64,000 bases of DNA from Bacillus inaquosorum KCTC 13429. Its GTDB lineage: Bacteria; Bacillota; Bacilli; Bacillales; Bacillaceae. Where the stretch lies: positions 62,001 to 126,000 of the forward strand of contig NZ_AMXN01000001.1 of the NCBI RefSeq assembly GCF_000332645.1, given 5' to 3'. Shown here one piece after another: positions 52,420 to 63,264 of this stretch. The translations under genes and the position numbers were made by a program. The first letter of the stretch is position 1, and each line of letters begins with the position of its first letter. Below the pieces are notes generated by a model, which was not told where the DNA came from, ran no database searches, and saw nothing but the letters and a program-made list of their open reading frames with translations.

Positions 52420-52448
52420 AAAGTATCATGATGAAATAGCAGGAACAA
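52420..52448 (-). promoter_or_regulatory. mdxD promoter
   Basis: Minus-strand TTGTTC (52443-52448), 17 bases, TACTTT (52420-52425). The -10 is preceded by TGA, giving an extended TGnTACTTT form. The MdxR operator lies just upstream. Confidence 0.55.
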
Positions 52449-52460
52449 TCCTTTTTACCT

Positions 52461-52474
52461 TGTTACCGATAACA
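52461..52474. promoter_or_regulatory. MdxR operator upstream of mdxD
   Basis: TGTTACCGATAACA, the same 14-base palindrome as before mdxE, just after the mdxR stop codon and upstream of the mdxD -35. Confidence 0.7.
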
Positions 52475-52485
52475 GAATAAGGCTC

Positions 52486-53436
52486 TTACAGAGTTGATTC
52501 GCGTACAATTAACTCCGGCTCAAAAAATAGATTTCCTTGGGCAGCACCGTCTTCATTCATTTTTTTCAAAAGCATCCTCGCACAGGCTTCCCCCATTTCA
52601 ACAACAGGCTGTCTGACCGTAGTCAGCCGAGGCGAGGAGATACGATCAAGAAAAACGCCGTCATTCCCGGTCACCGCAACGTCTTCCGGAATTCGTTTCC
52701 CAAGCGATTGCACTGCACGAATGACGCCGAGCGCGATTCGATCGGATGCACAGACAAATGCGGCCTGATTGTCCAGGGATTTCAGCACTTCTTTTGCAAG
52801 GCATTCACTTTTTTTAGAACTGTTGTCGATCCGGAAAATATTCGTTTTTCTAAAGCTTTCATTCATCGCCCGAATATACCCCTGTTCTCTGGAACGTTCA
52901 AAAGGCTCATCTAAATCAATGCCAAAAAAGACAACTTCCCGCTCCCCCAGTCCTATAACGTGGCGGGTTGCCATAAAAGTGCCTTTCTCGTTATTCACAT
53001 CAATAAAGTCATAGCCCATTTCATTTTCCCCAAATACGACCAGCGGCTTTTCAAAGGCTTTGATCACACCTTCAAAATCGGTCTTTCTCAAGCCGGTAGC
53101 AATAATGCCGTCGCATTGGCCAATATTGAGAGAGTTTCTTGTCACAAGCTGCAGAGCATAATGATTGCGATCCAGCTCCCGGCTGATTCCGGTCAGCAGG
53201 TTCATGTAATATGGTTCTGTCGTATCCATTTCCTCAAGAATCAACAGTTTGACAACCTGTGTTCTGTTTTGCACAAGCGCTCTTGCCGCATAATTAGGGA
53301 TGTAATTCAGCTCTTTCATTGCAGAATGAACAAGCTTTTTCAATTCATCTGTCACCGTCTCAGGATGATTAATCACTCGTGATACCGTCATTTTCGAAAC
53401 ATTTGCCTTTTTTGCCACATCTGACAATGTTGCCAT
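52486..53436 (-). CDS. mdxR: LacI-family regulator of maltodextrin use
   Basis: A 316-residue LacI/GalR regulator with helix-turn-helix at residues 2-22 (ATLSDVAKKANVSKMTVSRV) and a sugar-binding domain. The start is ATG 53436 with GGAGGGG upstream; the ATG two codons earlier abuts the ribosome site. It is transcribed with the downstream mdxD, whose promoter and operator follow its stop codon. Confidence 0.93.
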   Translation of the reverse strand: MATLSDVAKKANVSKMTVSRVINHPETVTDELKKLVHSAMKELNYIPNYAARALVQNRTQVVKLLILEEMDTTEPYYMNLLTGISRELDRNHYALQLVTRNSLNIGQCDGIIATGLRKTDFEGVIKAFEKPLVVFGENEMGYDFIDVNNEKGTFMATRHVIGLGEREVVFFGIDLDEPFERSREQGYIRAMNESFRKTNIFRIDNSSKKSECLAKEVLKSLDNQAAFVCASDRIALGVIRAVQSLGKRIPEDVAVTGNDGVFLDRISSPRLTTVRQPVVEMGEACARMLLKKMNEDGAAQGNLFFEPELIVRESTL

Positions 53437-53524
53437 TTTCATCCCCTCCTTACCTGTGCTTATTATCCAAACTAGTGAAAAAGTCCTTTATTACAACTGA
53501 ATATACGATGCAGCAAAAAGAAAT

Positions 53525-53554
53525 TTAAAAAAGAGATTTCCTTTAGGAAATCTC
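53525..53554 (-). terminator. Terminator downstream of yvdD
   Basis: GAGATTTCC and GGAAATCTC form a perfect nine-pair stem with a TAAA loop on the minus strand, followed by six T. It lies about 135 bases after yvdD and 90 before mdxR. Confidence 0.85.
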
Positions 53555-53597
53555 ACATTGTCAAAAAACTCGATTATTAGTTGATCCTCCACCTGGA

Positions 53598-53660
53598 TTA
53601 CTGCCCCGGAATATAGTGAATCAACGGCCGTTGACCGAATACGATAGGCGGCTCACTCAC
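53598..53660 (-). CDS. Possible 20-residue ORF (MSEPPIVFGQ...)
   Basis: A GTG at 53660 with AAGGAG five bases upstream opens 20 codons ending at TAA 53598-53600, between yvdD and its terminator. The next frame continues as GSNPGGGSTNNRVF before a stop, which could indicate a decayed or frameshifted small gene. I do not recognise it. Chance occurrence is quite possible. Confidence 0.15.
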   Translation of the reverse strand: MSEPPIVFGQRPLIHYIPGQ

Positions 53661-53668
53661 TAACTCTC

Positions 53669-53692
53669 CTTCCCTGAAGAAGGCTCTTTTTT
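53669..53692 (+). terminator. Hairpin with T run at the yvdD 3' end
   Basis: CCTTC and GAAGG with a 6-base loop, followed by CTCTTTTTT on the plus strand. No plus-strand gene precedes it, so its role is unclear. Confidence 0.3.
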
Positions 53693-54266
53693 AGATCTCC
53701 GTCCACTTTTTCTCTAAAATCGGATAAGAGTAATTCTGCATTTGCTCAATTAACTCATCAGGGCGTGAAGAACTGTGGATCAGCTTAAGGTGTGAATCGT
53801 TAGAAAACCCTTCCTGAATGCTGTATTTGATCATTTTCATCATCGGTTCAAAATATCCGTTCACATTGTACAGTCCGATCGGCTTTTGGTGGATGCCGAT
53901 CTGCGCCCAGCAAAGCACTTCAAATAATTCTTCATATGTACCGAAGCCGCCCGGCATAGCGATAAAACCATCTGCCAGCTCGCTCATTTTGGCCTTTCGT
54001 TCATGCATACCGTTTACTTCAATCAGCTCAGTCAGATTTTGATGGACAACCTCCCCGCTGAACAAACCGCTCGGCATGACCCCGATTGCAGTTCCGCCGT
54101 TTTCCATAATCGCGTCAGCAATCGCGCCCATCAAGCCTACGCGGGAGCCCCCATAGACAAGGCCGATTCCCTGTTCAGCCATGTACACGCCAAGCTCTGC
54201 CGCTTTTCTTTTATACGCTTCATTTCCCCCCGGGTTTGACCCCGCAAATACACAAATTGTTTTCAT
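53691..54266 (-). CDS. yvdD: LOG-family protein YvdD (nucleoside monophosphate phosphoribohydrolase type)
   Basis: A 191-residue Lonely-Guy (LOG) family protein, with the signature PGGFGTYEE at about 104-112 and Rossmann-like [12 protein letters not shown] near 38-49. Plant LOG proteins release cytokinin bases from nucleotides; bacterial members probably cleave nucleoside monophosphates or salvage damaged ones. Divergent from yvdC. Confidence 0.92.
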   Translation of the reverse strand: MKTICVFAGSNPGGNEAYKRKAAELGVYMAEQGIGLVYGGSRVGLMGAIADAIMENGGTAIGVMPSGLFSGEVVHQNLTELIEVNGMHERKAKMSELADGFIAMPGGFGTYEELFEVLCWAQIGIHQKPIGLYNVNGYFEPMMKMIKYSIQEGFSNDSHLKLIHSSSRPDELIEQMQNYSYPILEKKWTEI

Positions 54267-54380
54267 CTTGTCATCTCCGCATCTATATATCGTGTTAAAT
54301 ATTCAAAAAACACACTATATATTGTCCCACCTTCATGTGATAATATCAATATGAAATACATAAAGAATGCAGGAGTGATG

Positions 54381-54704
54381 ATGTTGCAGCTGGCTGATGC
54401 AGAAAAATGGATGAAGGAGTTTTACGAAAAAAGAGGCTGGACAGAATACGGACCGTTTATTCGAGTCGGCTTTTTAATGGAGGAAGCCGGAGAACTGGCC
54501 CGGGCTGTCAGGGCATATGAGATCGGCAGAGACCGGCCGGATGAGAAGGAATCGACACGAGCTGAGCAAAAACAAGAATTGATTGAAGAAATGGGAGATG
54601 TCATCGGAAATATCGCCATTCTTGCTGATATGTACGGTGTCTCCTTAGAAGACGTGATGAAGGCCCACCAAGAAAAACTGACAAAACGATTTGAGCATGC
54701 ATAA
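54381..54704 (+). CDS. yvdC: MazG-like nucleotide pyrophosphohydrolase YvdC
   Basis: A protein of about 107 residues with the MazG-type helices and acidic motifs: LMEEAGELARAV (EExxE) and EEMGDVIGNIAIL (ExxD). It is expected to hydrolyse non-standard nucleotides. AGGAG allows a start at ATG 54381 or TTG 54384; ATG 54378 is close. Divergent from yvdD, another nucleotide-handling gene. Confidence 0.88.
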   Translation: MLQLADAEKWMKEFYEKRGWTEYGPFIRVGFLMEEAGELARAVRAYEIGRDRPDEKESTRAEQKQELIEEMGDVIGNIAILADMYGVSLEDVMKAHQEKLTKRFEHA

Positions 54705-54736
54705 AAAAAGCGGCCGCATTGGCCGCTTTTTTTAAC
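54704..54736. terminator. Bidirectional terminator between yvdC and yvdB
   Basis: AAAAAAAGCGGCC and GGCCGCTTTTTTT form a 13-pair stem with a 5-base loop. Confidence 0.9.
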
Positions 54737-56333
54737 CTGTGATTTCATCATGGTGATCAAAGAAATGCTGCTTCCCTATTTTGTGAAATAGGCCTGTTTT
54801 ATGCAGCAGCTCCTTCGGCTGCGATTGCAGTCCTACAATCATCAGCTTTCCGTTGTGGCGTTTAATTCTGTTCATAACGTTCCCAAGCACTGCTTCAGCC
54901 GACGTATCCATGTAGTGCACCTTATTCATGAGCAGGATAAGGGTCTTCGGCTTTTTCTGTACATGCTCCAGCAGTGAAGATTCAAGCGAATCAATTGATC
55001 CGAAAAACAGCGGCCCTTCTATCGCATACATGCTGACAGATGGATCTTCTCTCTTTGCCGCCTTCGCCAGAACAGGGTGCGATTCCTGATTGTGGATGCG
55101 GGTCGCTTCGCTCATTCTTCTGATGAAGAAGACAAATGCGAGCAGCAAGCCGGTTGCCACACCGACGATTAGATCAAACAGAACCGTAAGAACAAAGGTC
55201 GCCGCCAAAATAAAGGAATCAGCGTTTTTCAGTCTCAGCATGTTTGCGACTTCCTTCCGCTCACTCATATTCCATGCGACAACCATGAGAATCGGCGCCA
55301 TACTGGCAAGCGGCACATGTGCCGCATAAGGCGCGAATACGAGCAGGACAAGAAGAACGACTACACCGTGAACGACCCCGGAAACAGGTGAAACCGCTCC
55401 GTTTTTAATATTGGTTGCCGTTCTGGCGATCGCTCCTGTTGCCGGAATTCCGCCGAACAGCGGCGCAGCCATATTCGCAATCCCCTGACCGACAAGCTCT
55501 TTGTTGCTGTCATGCTTTGAGCCCTTCATGTTATCAGCGACCATTGCGGACAAAATCGACTCAAGGCCGCCAAGAAGCGCGATGACAAGCGCTGCCGGAA
55601 ACAGCATGACCATTTTATCCAATGTAAGCTCCGGGAACTGAAATTCCGGCAAATGGCGGGGAATTTCTCCATATGTTGACCCGATCGTTGCCATGCGGTC
55701 AGGGAAAAATACAACCGCGACCAGTGTGGAAATCAGAAGAGCCAATAAAGCGCCCGGTACTTTAGGCATCACTTTGGCGGATACAAGCAAAATGACGAGC
55801 CCGATCACTGCTGTCAAAATGGCATACATATTAAAGGTGCCGAGCTTCTGTGCAATTTCAAACATGTTGTGATGAAAATTCTCGTGTTTTTCAACATTTC
55901 TCAAACCGAGAAAATTAGCGATTTGCTCCGTGAAGATGAGCACGGCAATTCCGGCTGTAAAACCGACGATAACGGGCTTCGGCACGAATTTCATAATTTT
56001 TCCGAGCTTAAACAGCCCGAACAGCACCAGCATCACTCCTGCCATAAACCCTGCAATCAGCAGGTTCTCCAAGCCGTACTGCATCACAATGCCGAATAGA
56101 ATCGGGACAAAGGCGCCTGTCGGACCGCCAATTTGATATTTGGATCCCCCAAACAAGGAAATACAAATCCCTGCCACAACAACAGTGTACAGCCCGTATT
56201 CAGGCTCGACTCCCGAGGCAATGGCAAATGCCATCCCTAAAGGAATTGCCACGACACCTACTACGATACCTGCAATCAGGTCTTTCTGAAATTTCTGCAA
56301 ATTGTATCCCTTGAATCTCCCTGAGAATCGCAT
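54732..56333 (-). CDS. yvdB: SulP-family anion transporter YvdB
   Basis: A 533-residue SLC26/SulP transporter. The membrane domain (residues 20-400, about 12-14 helices; SKYQIGGPTGAFVPI) is followed by a STAS domain (after 430, MDTSAEAV). It lies 18 bases downstream of a beta-carbonic anhydrase, suggesting bicarbonate as substrate, not sulfate; that is inference. GGGAGG precedes the ATG at slightly long spacing. Confidence 0.88.
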   Translation of the reverse strand: MRFSGRFKGYNLQKFQKDLIAGIVVGVVAIPLGMAFAIASGVEPEYGLYTVVVAGICISLFGGSKYQIGGPTGAFVPILFGIVMQYGLENLLIAGFMAGVMLVLFGLFKLGKIMKFVPKPVIVGFTAGIAVLIFTEQIANFLGLRNVEKHENFHHNMFEIAQKLGTFNMYAILTAVIGLVILLVSAKVMPKVPGALLALLISTLVAVVFFPDRMATIGSTYGEIPRHLPEFQFPELTLDKMVMLFPAALVIALLGGLESILSAMVADNMKGSKHDSNKELVGQGIANMAAPLFGGIPATGAIARTATNIKNGAVSPVSGVVHGVVVLLVLLVFAPYAAHVPLASMAPILMVVAWNMSERKEVANMLRLKNADSFILAATFVLTVLFDLIVGVATGLLLAFVFFIRRMSEATRIHNQESHPVLAKAAKREDPSVSMYAIEGPLFFGSIDSLESSLLEHVQKKPKTLILLMNKVHYMDTSAEAVLGNVMNRIKRHNGKLMIVGLQSQPKELLHKTGLFHKIGKQHFFDHHDEITG

Positions 56334-56351
56334 ATTTTGTTATAACCTCCC

Positions 56352-56945
56352 TTATAAATGTGTGTTTATGAGCTCAGTTTCATAACCGTTAATGACGACA
56401 TCAAGTTTTCCTGTTTCAGGATGAATGACAAGCCCGTGAACCGGAACCTTTTTCGGCAGCAACGGATGGTTCTTGATCATGTTCACACTGTGGGAAACGC
56501 TTTCTTCTACGCTGTGAAAACCGGTCAGCCATGATTTCAAATCAAGTCCGGCGCTCGACAGCAAATTCAGGCAGCTTTCTTCCACCCCGCGTTCCTTCGC
56601 TTTCTCGAGAATCGAAGACGCATTCAGTCCTGACATCCCGCATTCATGGTGGCCGACAATGCACACCTCTTCAGCCTGCAATTCATAAATCGCAACCAGT
56701 ATGCTTCGCATCACGCTTCCAAATGGGTGAGAAACGATGGCTCCCGCGTTTTTTACAATTTTAGCATCACCGTTTTTAAGTCCCATTGCTTGCGGAAGAA
56801 GTTCTGTGAGCCTTGTATCCATACAGGTGACAATGACGAGCTTTTTTGAAGGAAATTTTGTCGTTTTGTACGGTTCATACTTCTTCTCTCTGACAAACCG
56901 CTGATTGTGTTCCAAAATTGATGTTAAAGAAACCATTTGATTCAT
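56352..56945 (-). CDS. yvdA: Beta-class carbonic anhydrase YvdA
   Basis: A 197-residue beta-carbonic anhydrase. Zinc ligands are Cys in TCMDTRL (with the Asp-Arg pair), His and Cys in VGHHECGM. It interconverts CO2 and bicarbonate. Operon with the SulP transporter yvdB. Confidence 0.93.
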   Translation of the reverse strand: MNQMVSLTSILEHNQRFVREKKYEPYKTTKFPSKKLVIVTCMDTRLTELLPQAMGLKNGDAKIVKNAGAIVSHPFGSVMRSILVAIYELQAEEVCIVGHHECGMSGLNASSILEKAKERGVEESCLNLLSSAGLDLKSWLTGFHSVEESVSHSVNMIKNHPLLPKKVPVHGLVIHPETGKLDVVINGYETELINTHL

Positions 56946-58316
<1,371 letters not shown>

Positions 58317-58317
58317 A

Positions 58318-58350
58318 TCAAAAATCCGGTCTGATCCAGACCGGATTTCA
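58318..58350. terminator. Bidirectional terminator between yvcT and psdB
   Basis: AAATCCGGTCTG and CAGACCGGATTT form a 12-pair stem with a short ATC loop, between converging genes. Only a short T run follows. Confidence 0.8.
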
Positions 58351-58352
58351 TA

Positions 58353-60293
58353 TTACATATGCTGGAGAACAGCGCGCTTATAAATATGACGAGTCACGAT
58401 ATAATAAACAGCCTGGAACACAAAATAAATGAAGATGACAATCACGGCCTCAAGAAATAAGTTGGAATTCAGCATGTTGCTTAACGCCGCATACGCAAAA
58501 CCGGCGTGAATGGTGCCCGCGATAAATGGGATGAAGAACAAAAATCCAATTTGTTTTCCGAGGATGGAGTGAATCTCTTTGTCCGTAATCCCCATTCTCT
58601 TTAATGCTAATACTTGCACTCTCGTATCTTCTATTTCAGTAAACATCCGCAAATACAGCATACTTCCTTGCACGATAAAAAACAGCACGCTGACAAACAG
58701 ACCGATAAACAGCATTAATGCGACTCCCTGCTTCACAATTTGATAACTGGGTGCACGCGTTTGAAAATCAGATGTATGTTCTTTCGGCACCATGTTTTCA
58801 AGCTTTTCAGAGACATCCACCTCCTCCTGCCAATGCTCAAGCTCATAACCTACCACTCTCATCTGTTCCTTCAGCGGCACATCATGTGTCAGGCTGTCAA
58901 AGCTCTTTTCACTGACAACCAATAAACGGCTGACTCCCTCGACTGACATCAATATCCCTTTGTTCTGCTGCTTTTTCATGACGTAGGAAAGTGTTTTTCC
59001 TGACTTCATATGAAATGCTGCTGTTTCCCCTTCTCCAAATGTATCTTTCACCATCATTTGAAAAGGAACATTGATAAACGCTTCATTTTCTTGTAAATGA
59101 ATAACAGGGAAACCTTTTTCCTTTGCGACTTGATTATAGATTTTCTCTGAAATCAGCAAGGCCTCCGCTTCCGCTTTCCTGTTCCCATATGGCGAGTCTG
59201 ATTGAAAAGTGACAGGAATTCCTGTGGCATTTACCTTATACTTGATGTCAGCATCAGCTTTTTTCAATGTATTCTCAGCCGTCTCAGGCTTCATGACCTG
59301 AAAGCTGGAAGCGTCTTTTTCTACCCAGGCAACAGATTGGGGAATGCTTTGCTCCTCTTGTCTTTCTAAATCAGCATAAAACATATAGATAACACCTGTA
59401 GCGGTTAAAATGACCGCCGTAATGACAGAGGTTAAAAACAGCATTCGGGCATGATCCTTTAGCCGGAAGATCATGTTGGAACGGACAATGATATTCGTTC
59501 CTTTATAAAAGCTGTGTTTCTTTCTGTACAGCATGCGGAAAAACGCCACACTGCTTTGTGTAAAAAAGAAATACGTCCCGATTAACACTAAAATTAAAAT
59601 CGGAAAGACACGAAATACCATATCAATCGCATTCGCTGTGGCAGACAAATAATAACCGCCAGCCAGACAAAGCAAGGACAGCACAGTGAGCCACTTTGAA
59701 TAAGCCGGCAAGCTTTTCGGCTTTCGGGCCGATTTAATTAGCTCAATGATTTCCAGCTTGCGAATCCGGCCCAGCGATAAAATGAGCAGCGTCTGAAACA
59801 GGATGAGAAAGCCCGCAACAGTCATCACAAACGCTTTCGGCACAATGGCAAACGAAATCGGCACTTTCACGCTGAGCATCCATGTCATAATCATAAAAAA
59901 CAGTTTTGAAAATAACAGCCCTGCTCCAATGCCGGCCGCAATCGCCGCAAGAGAAATGAGGGACTGCTCATAATAAATCATTTTGCGAAGCTGCTGCTTT
60001 GATGTTCCGAACAGCGTCAGCAGCCCAAACTCTTTCTTTCTCGCCTGCAAAAACGCTGAATTCGAATATGAGATGAAAAATACACAAAACACAATGATAA
60101 CGACAAGAGCTGCGCTCAAGCACGTTTTGACAAGGCTTCCGCCATATATATTGTCTTCATTGACATCAGGGTGAAAAATAAAAGATGTGAAGACAAAAAA
60201 CACCGAAACGGCAAACACACAGCTTAAAAAGTAGGCGACATATCTTTGCAGATTTCCAAGAATGTTTTTACGGGCGATGGTTCTCAAATTCAT
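58353..60293 (-). CDS. psdB: Lantibiotic detoxification ABC permease PsdB (BceB type)
   Basis: A 646-residue BceB-type permease with ten predicted helices and a large extracellular domain between helices 7 and 8 (about 310-520), which senses and binds the peptide. FtsX-like segments occur at both ends. Start is ATG 60293 with GGGAGG upstream, overlapping psdA by 26 bases. In B. subtilis PsdAB confers resistance to nisin, subtilin and similar lipid II-binding lantibiotics, and also passes the signal to PsdS. Confidence 0.93.
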   Translation of the reverse strand: MNLRTIARKNILGNLQRYVAYFLSCVFAVSVFFVFTSFIFHPDVNEDNIYGGSLVKTCLSAALVVIIVFCVFFISYSNSAFLQARKKEFGLLTLFGTSKQQLRKMIYYEQSLISLAAIAAGIGAGLLFSKLFFMIMTWMLSVKVPISFAIVPKAFVMTVAGFLILFQTLLILSLGRIRKLEIIELIKSARKPKSLPAYSKWLTVLSLLCLAGGYYLSATANAIDMVFRVFPILILVLIGTYFFFTQSSVAFFRMLYRKKHSFYKGTNIIVRSNMIFRLKDHARMLFLTSVITAVILTATGVIYMFYADLERQEEQSIPQSVAWVEKDASSFQVMKPETAENTLKKADADIKYKVNATGIPVTFQSDSPYGNRKAEAEALLISEKIYNQVAKEKGFPVIHLQENEAFINVPFQMMVKDTFGEGETAAFHMKSGKTLSYVMKKQQNKGILMSVEGVSRLLVVSEKSFDSLTHDVPLKEQMRVVGYELEHWQEEVDVSEKLENMVPKEHTSDFQTRAPSYQIVKQGVALMLFIGLFVSVLFFIVQGSMLYLRMFTEIEDTRVQVLALKRMGITDKEIHSILGKQIGFLFFIPFIAGTIHAGFAYAALSNMLNSNLFLEAVIVIFIYFVFQAVYYIVTRHIYKRAVLQHM

Positions 60294-61047
60294 GAAAATC
60301 GCCTCCCAACACACTCAAGGTATCCAATATACTTTGATAAAACACCTGCCGGTTTGTCCCTCTATGAATTTCTGAAAAGAAACGGCCGTCTTTAATAAAC
60401 ACAATCCGTTTACAGAAGCTTGCCGCTGTGGCATCATGCGTGACCAATAAAATGGTCGCTTCCTTTTCTTCATTCAGCTGAGCCAGCGTGTTCATTACTT
60501 GTTTAGCCGATTTTGAATCAAGGTTTCCTGTCGGTTCATCGGCAAGAATGAGCGCCGGATTGTGAATAATCGCTCTGGCACAGGCCGCTCGCTGCTGCTG
60601 TCCGCCCGACACCTCGTATGTCCGGTGGTCGAGAATATGCTTGATTTGCAGCGTATCAGCCAATTCTTCCAAGCGGGCTTCCATTTCTCTCAGCTTTACC
60701 TTGTCCAATGCGAGCGGCAGCAGAATATTTTCCCGAATCGTCAGCGTATCAAGCAGATTAAAATCCTGAAAGACGAAGCCGAGTTCTCTTCTGCGAAACA
60801 GAGCCAGGTCTTGATCCTTTAACGTTTTCGGCTGAATGCCGTTGATCATCATCTCGCCCTGAGTCGGCTTATCAATGGTGGCCAGCAAATTCAGGAGCGT
60901 GGTTTTTCCGCTTCCCGACGGCCCCATAATCCCGACAAATTCTCCTTTCGCCACACTGAGATCAAAGTCGCTGAGCGCTTGGTATGATATCGTTTCTTTA
61001 TTTGAATAGTACGTTTTTGACAGGTTCGTTGTTTGTAACACGTTCAT
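60268..61047 (-). CDS. psdA: Lantibiotic detoxification ABC ATPase PsdA (BceA type)
   Basis: A 259-residue ATPase. Walker A is GPSGSGKTTLL at about 42-52, the signature is VSGGQQQRAACARA, and Walker B is LILADEPTGNLD. It powers PsdB. AAAGGAGGAG precedes the ATG. It is separated from psdS by 82 bases, with its own promoter. Confidence 0.94.
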   Translation of the reverse strand: MNVLQTTNLSKTYYSNKETISYQALSDFDLSVAKGEFVGIMGPSGSGKTTLLNLLATIDKPTQGEMMINGIQPKTLKDQDLALFRRRELGFVFQDFNLLDTLTIRENILLPLALDKVKLREMEARLEELADTLQIKHILDHRTYEVSGGQQQRAACARAIIHNPALILADEPTGNLDSKSAKQVMNTLAQLNEEKEATILLVTHDATAASFCKRIVFIKDGRFFSEIHRGTNRQVFYQSILDTLSVLGGDFHEFENHRP

Positions 61048-61069
61048 GTTCTGCTCCTCCTTTTTCTTT

Positions 61070-61075
61070 ATTATA
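61070..61075 (-). promoter_or_regulatory. -10 element of the psdAB promoter
   Basis: Minus-strand TATAAT, 22 bases before the psdA start, without a recognisable -35. This fits a promoter that needs PsdR as activator. Confidence 0.55.
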
Positions 61076-61129
61076 AAAAGGAAGTCAGCAGCCTCCCATC
61101 GAACTTTCTTTCAAATCTGCTCTCCAACC

Positions 61130-62200
61130 TTACAATGCTGTCACATTCACTAGGGTGTCACTTGAAAACACGATGGTCATCACAGTGCCAGCCCCTTCTT
61201 TTGATTCCGCATAAAGCTTATGGCCAAGCCGGCTGCACACCTGTTTTGCTAAATAAAGACCCATTCCCGTTGCCTCTGTCATGCTTCGCCCGTTTTCCCC
61301 GGTAAAAAACGCGTCAAAAATCCGCGGCAGATCCTGCGGCGGTATGCCGATTCCTTCATCAGCAACCGACAGGCGCGTCTCATGTCCCTCTGTTTCAATC
61401 CGGATTGTAATATGGTCGCCTACACCTTGCTTTGAATATTTCAAGGCGTTGAAAAGAAGCTGCTCAACCACAAAGGAAAGCCACTTTTGATCACTGGAAA
61501 TCTGAACGGCGTTTGACGGCACATGTAGCTTTGGAAAAAGGCGCCGTTTGATAAACTGCCGTTTTTCCTGATTAATAAGTGAACGGACCAGCTCGGTCAA
61601 ATCAAAGGTTTGCGGTCTTACATCAAACGCAAATTCCTCCAGCCGTGCCGTTTGCAGCATCATATCAAGACCATGGCGAAATCTCTCATTTTCATCCTCC
61701 AGCTCCTCTAAAAACGTCGGAAAAGAAGAAGCGGTTCCGTTTTTTCCTTCCTGAATCATTAAGGAAATAACAGATACCGGTGTTTTCATATGGTGGACCC
61801 ATTGATTGGTGAAGGTATAATGCTGTTTTTGCTGATTCATATATTGTAAGAGCCTGCCTTCGTATTGCTGCCCGAGTGCGTTGATCATTTTCGTCCAAAG
61901 AGCTTGCTCTCGTGTTCTTGGCTTTCGGGCTTTCAAAGACGGTCCAATGTCATTCGAAGAAGAGGCTTGTTCTGCAAGCTTTTTAATATATGTGAGAAAG
62001 GAAAATTGCCGGATGTAATCAGCAGCAAAACCGGCAGCTAAAAGAGCACCGGGCAAAATCCATATGTACATCATATTTTCGGCGGGAGGTTCTGCGCCGC
62101 TCTCTATGATGCTTAAATACGCAATCAACATGGCGGTCCCTATCCCTAATAATGAAAATAGAATAATGGCTAAGCGGTCGATGAGATAAGTCTTTAACAC
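61130..62200 (-). CDS. psdS: Intramembrane-sensing histidine kinase PsdS
   Basis: A 356-residue kinase. Two helices (12-30 and 43-64) with only a short external loop are typical of BceS-type kinases that sense through their ABC transporter. The H-box is [11 protein letters not shown], with N-box and G-box ([16 protein letters not shown]) near the end. The start is GTG 62200 overlapping the psdR stop; AAGGA is upstream. Confidence 0.93.
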   Translation of the reverse strand: MLKTYLIDRLAIILFSLLGIGTAMLIAYLSIIESGAEPPAENMMYIWILPGALLAAGFAADYIRQFSFLTYIKKLAEQASSSNDIGPSLKARKPRTREQALWTKMINALGQQYEGRLLQYMNQQKQHYTFTNQWVHHMKTPVSVISLMIQEGKNGTASSFPTFLEELEDENERFRHGLDMMLQTARLEEFAFDVRPQTFDLTELVRSLINQEKRQFIKRRLFPKLHVPSNAVQISSDQKWLSFVVEQLLFNALKYSKQGVGDHITIRIETEGHETRLSVADEGIGIPPQDLPRIFDAFFTGENGRSMTEATGMGLYLAKQVCSRLGHKLYAESKEGAGTVMTIVFSSDTLVNVTAL

Positions 62201-62907
62201 TCCGGTTCATCCTTCCGATTGACTTGAAATTGATAGCCTTGTCCTCTTATCGTTGAAATGCAATCTTTCAGTCCGGCATTCTCCAGTTTTCTCCGCAGCC
62301 GATTGACATTGACCGTTAACGTATTATCATCAACAAAATCAATGTCATCCCATAATGCCTCCAATAGTTCATCACGGGAGACGATTTTTTTATGCTCCCT
62401 CACAAAAATCGATAGGAGCTGAAATTCTTTTTGTGAAAACAAAATGCGGGTGCTGTTCCACTCTGCCTCGTTCTGATCCGGATAAATCGTGAGCCCGCAA
62501 AGCTCCACTATTCTTGATTCCTGTGACAAAGAGGGCGAGTATTCACCATATGTGCGACGCAGGACGCTTTTGATTTTGGCCATCACTACCTCTAAATGGA
62601 ATGGCTTCGTGATATAATCATCGCCGCCATTTTCAATCGCCATCACCTGATTCAGCTCATCAGTCCGTGCTGATATAAAGATAATCGGCGCATTGGAAAT
62701 GGTACGGATTTGCCTGCACCAATAAAACCCGTCAAAAAAAGGCAGGTTGATATCAAGCAGCACAAGATCCGGCTTCATTTCTGCAAATTCCAATTTTATA
62801 TCATTCAGCTGTTCAGCAATTTTCACTTCATATCCGTATTTTTGAAGATGACCGCCCAGCAAAGAAGCAATCCGGTCATCATCTTCCACAAGCAAAATCC
62901 GATACAC
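62194..62907 (-). CDS. psdR: Response regulator PsdR (OmpR type)
   Basis: A 237-residue OmpR-family regulator. The receiver domain (1-120) has the phospho-acceptor Asp in [10 protein letters not shown], and the C-terminal winged helix (130-235) binds DNA. It activates psdAB. The start is GTG 62907 with AAGGGGG upstream; the frame upstream is open but lacks a ribosome site. Confidence 0.93.
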   Translation of the reverse strand: MYRILLVEDDDRIASLLGGHLQKYGYEVKIAEQLNDIKLEFAEMKPDLVLLDINLPFFDGFYWCRQIRTISNAPIIFISARTDELNQVMAIENGGDDYITKPFHLEVVMAKIKSVLRRTYGEYSPSLSQESRIVELCGLTIYPDQNEAEWNSTRILFSQKEFQLLSIFVREHKKIVSRDELLEALWDDIDFVDDNTLTVNVNRLRRKLENAGLKDCISTIRGQGYQFQVNRKDEPEC

Positions 62908-62986
62908 GTTTATCCCCCTTATATTCTGCACGATGATTTTTCTAGAAGATTCCAAAATTCATTATAGCATGTGGCGGGATAGTAAA

Positions 62987-63014
62987 TTGTTTTTTCTATT
63001 CGTTATGGTAGAAT
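62987..63014 (+). promoter_or_regulatory. Promoter of the small lipoprotein gene
   Basis: TTGTTT (62987-62992) and TAGAAT (63009-63014) 16 bases apart, about 40 bases upstream of ATG 63053. Confidence 0.55.
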
Positions 63015-63052
63015 GGAAAAAGGAAAAAATTTCTTGATAAGCAGGTGCCATT

Positions 63053-63262
63053 ATGAAGAAAATCATGCTACTTGTAACCATTACGTCAACTCTTTCAGCA
63101 TGCCAGCCGAACTATACCGGGGAATACATAGAAATTGGAGATTCACTGACTGAATACGAAAAAGAGTGCTTTAAAGAGAATCACATTCCTTATCAATATG
63201 AAAAAGGGAAACTGTATATCCCGGAAGATGCATTTGATGTAGTAATCAATACTTGTTCATAA
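63053..63262 (+). CDS. Small lipoprotein of unknown function
   Basis: A 69-residue protein with a lipoprotein signal: MKKIMLLVTITSTLSAC, Cys17 in the lipobox LSAC. The mature part is acidic and contains two more cysteines (YEKECFKE and NTCS), which could form a disulfide. GCAGGTG precedes the ATG. It is divergent from psdR with its own terminator. I do not recognise the family. Confidence 0.7.
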   Translation: MKKIMLLVTITSTLSACQPNYTGEYIEIGDSLTEYEKECFKENHIPYQYEKGKLYIPEDAFDVVINTCS

Positions 63263-63264
63263 GA

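Noticed and set aside
58353..62907. The kinase/regulator/ABC module as a new antibiotic resistance system
   Set aside because: It matches the known PsdRS-PsdAB (YvcPQRS) module in order and domain structure.
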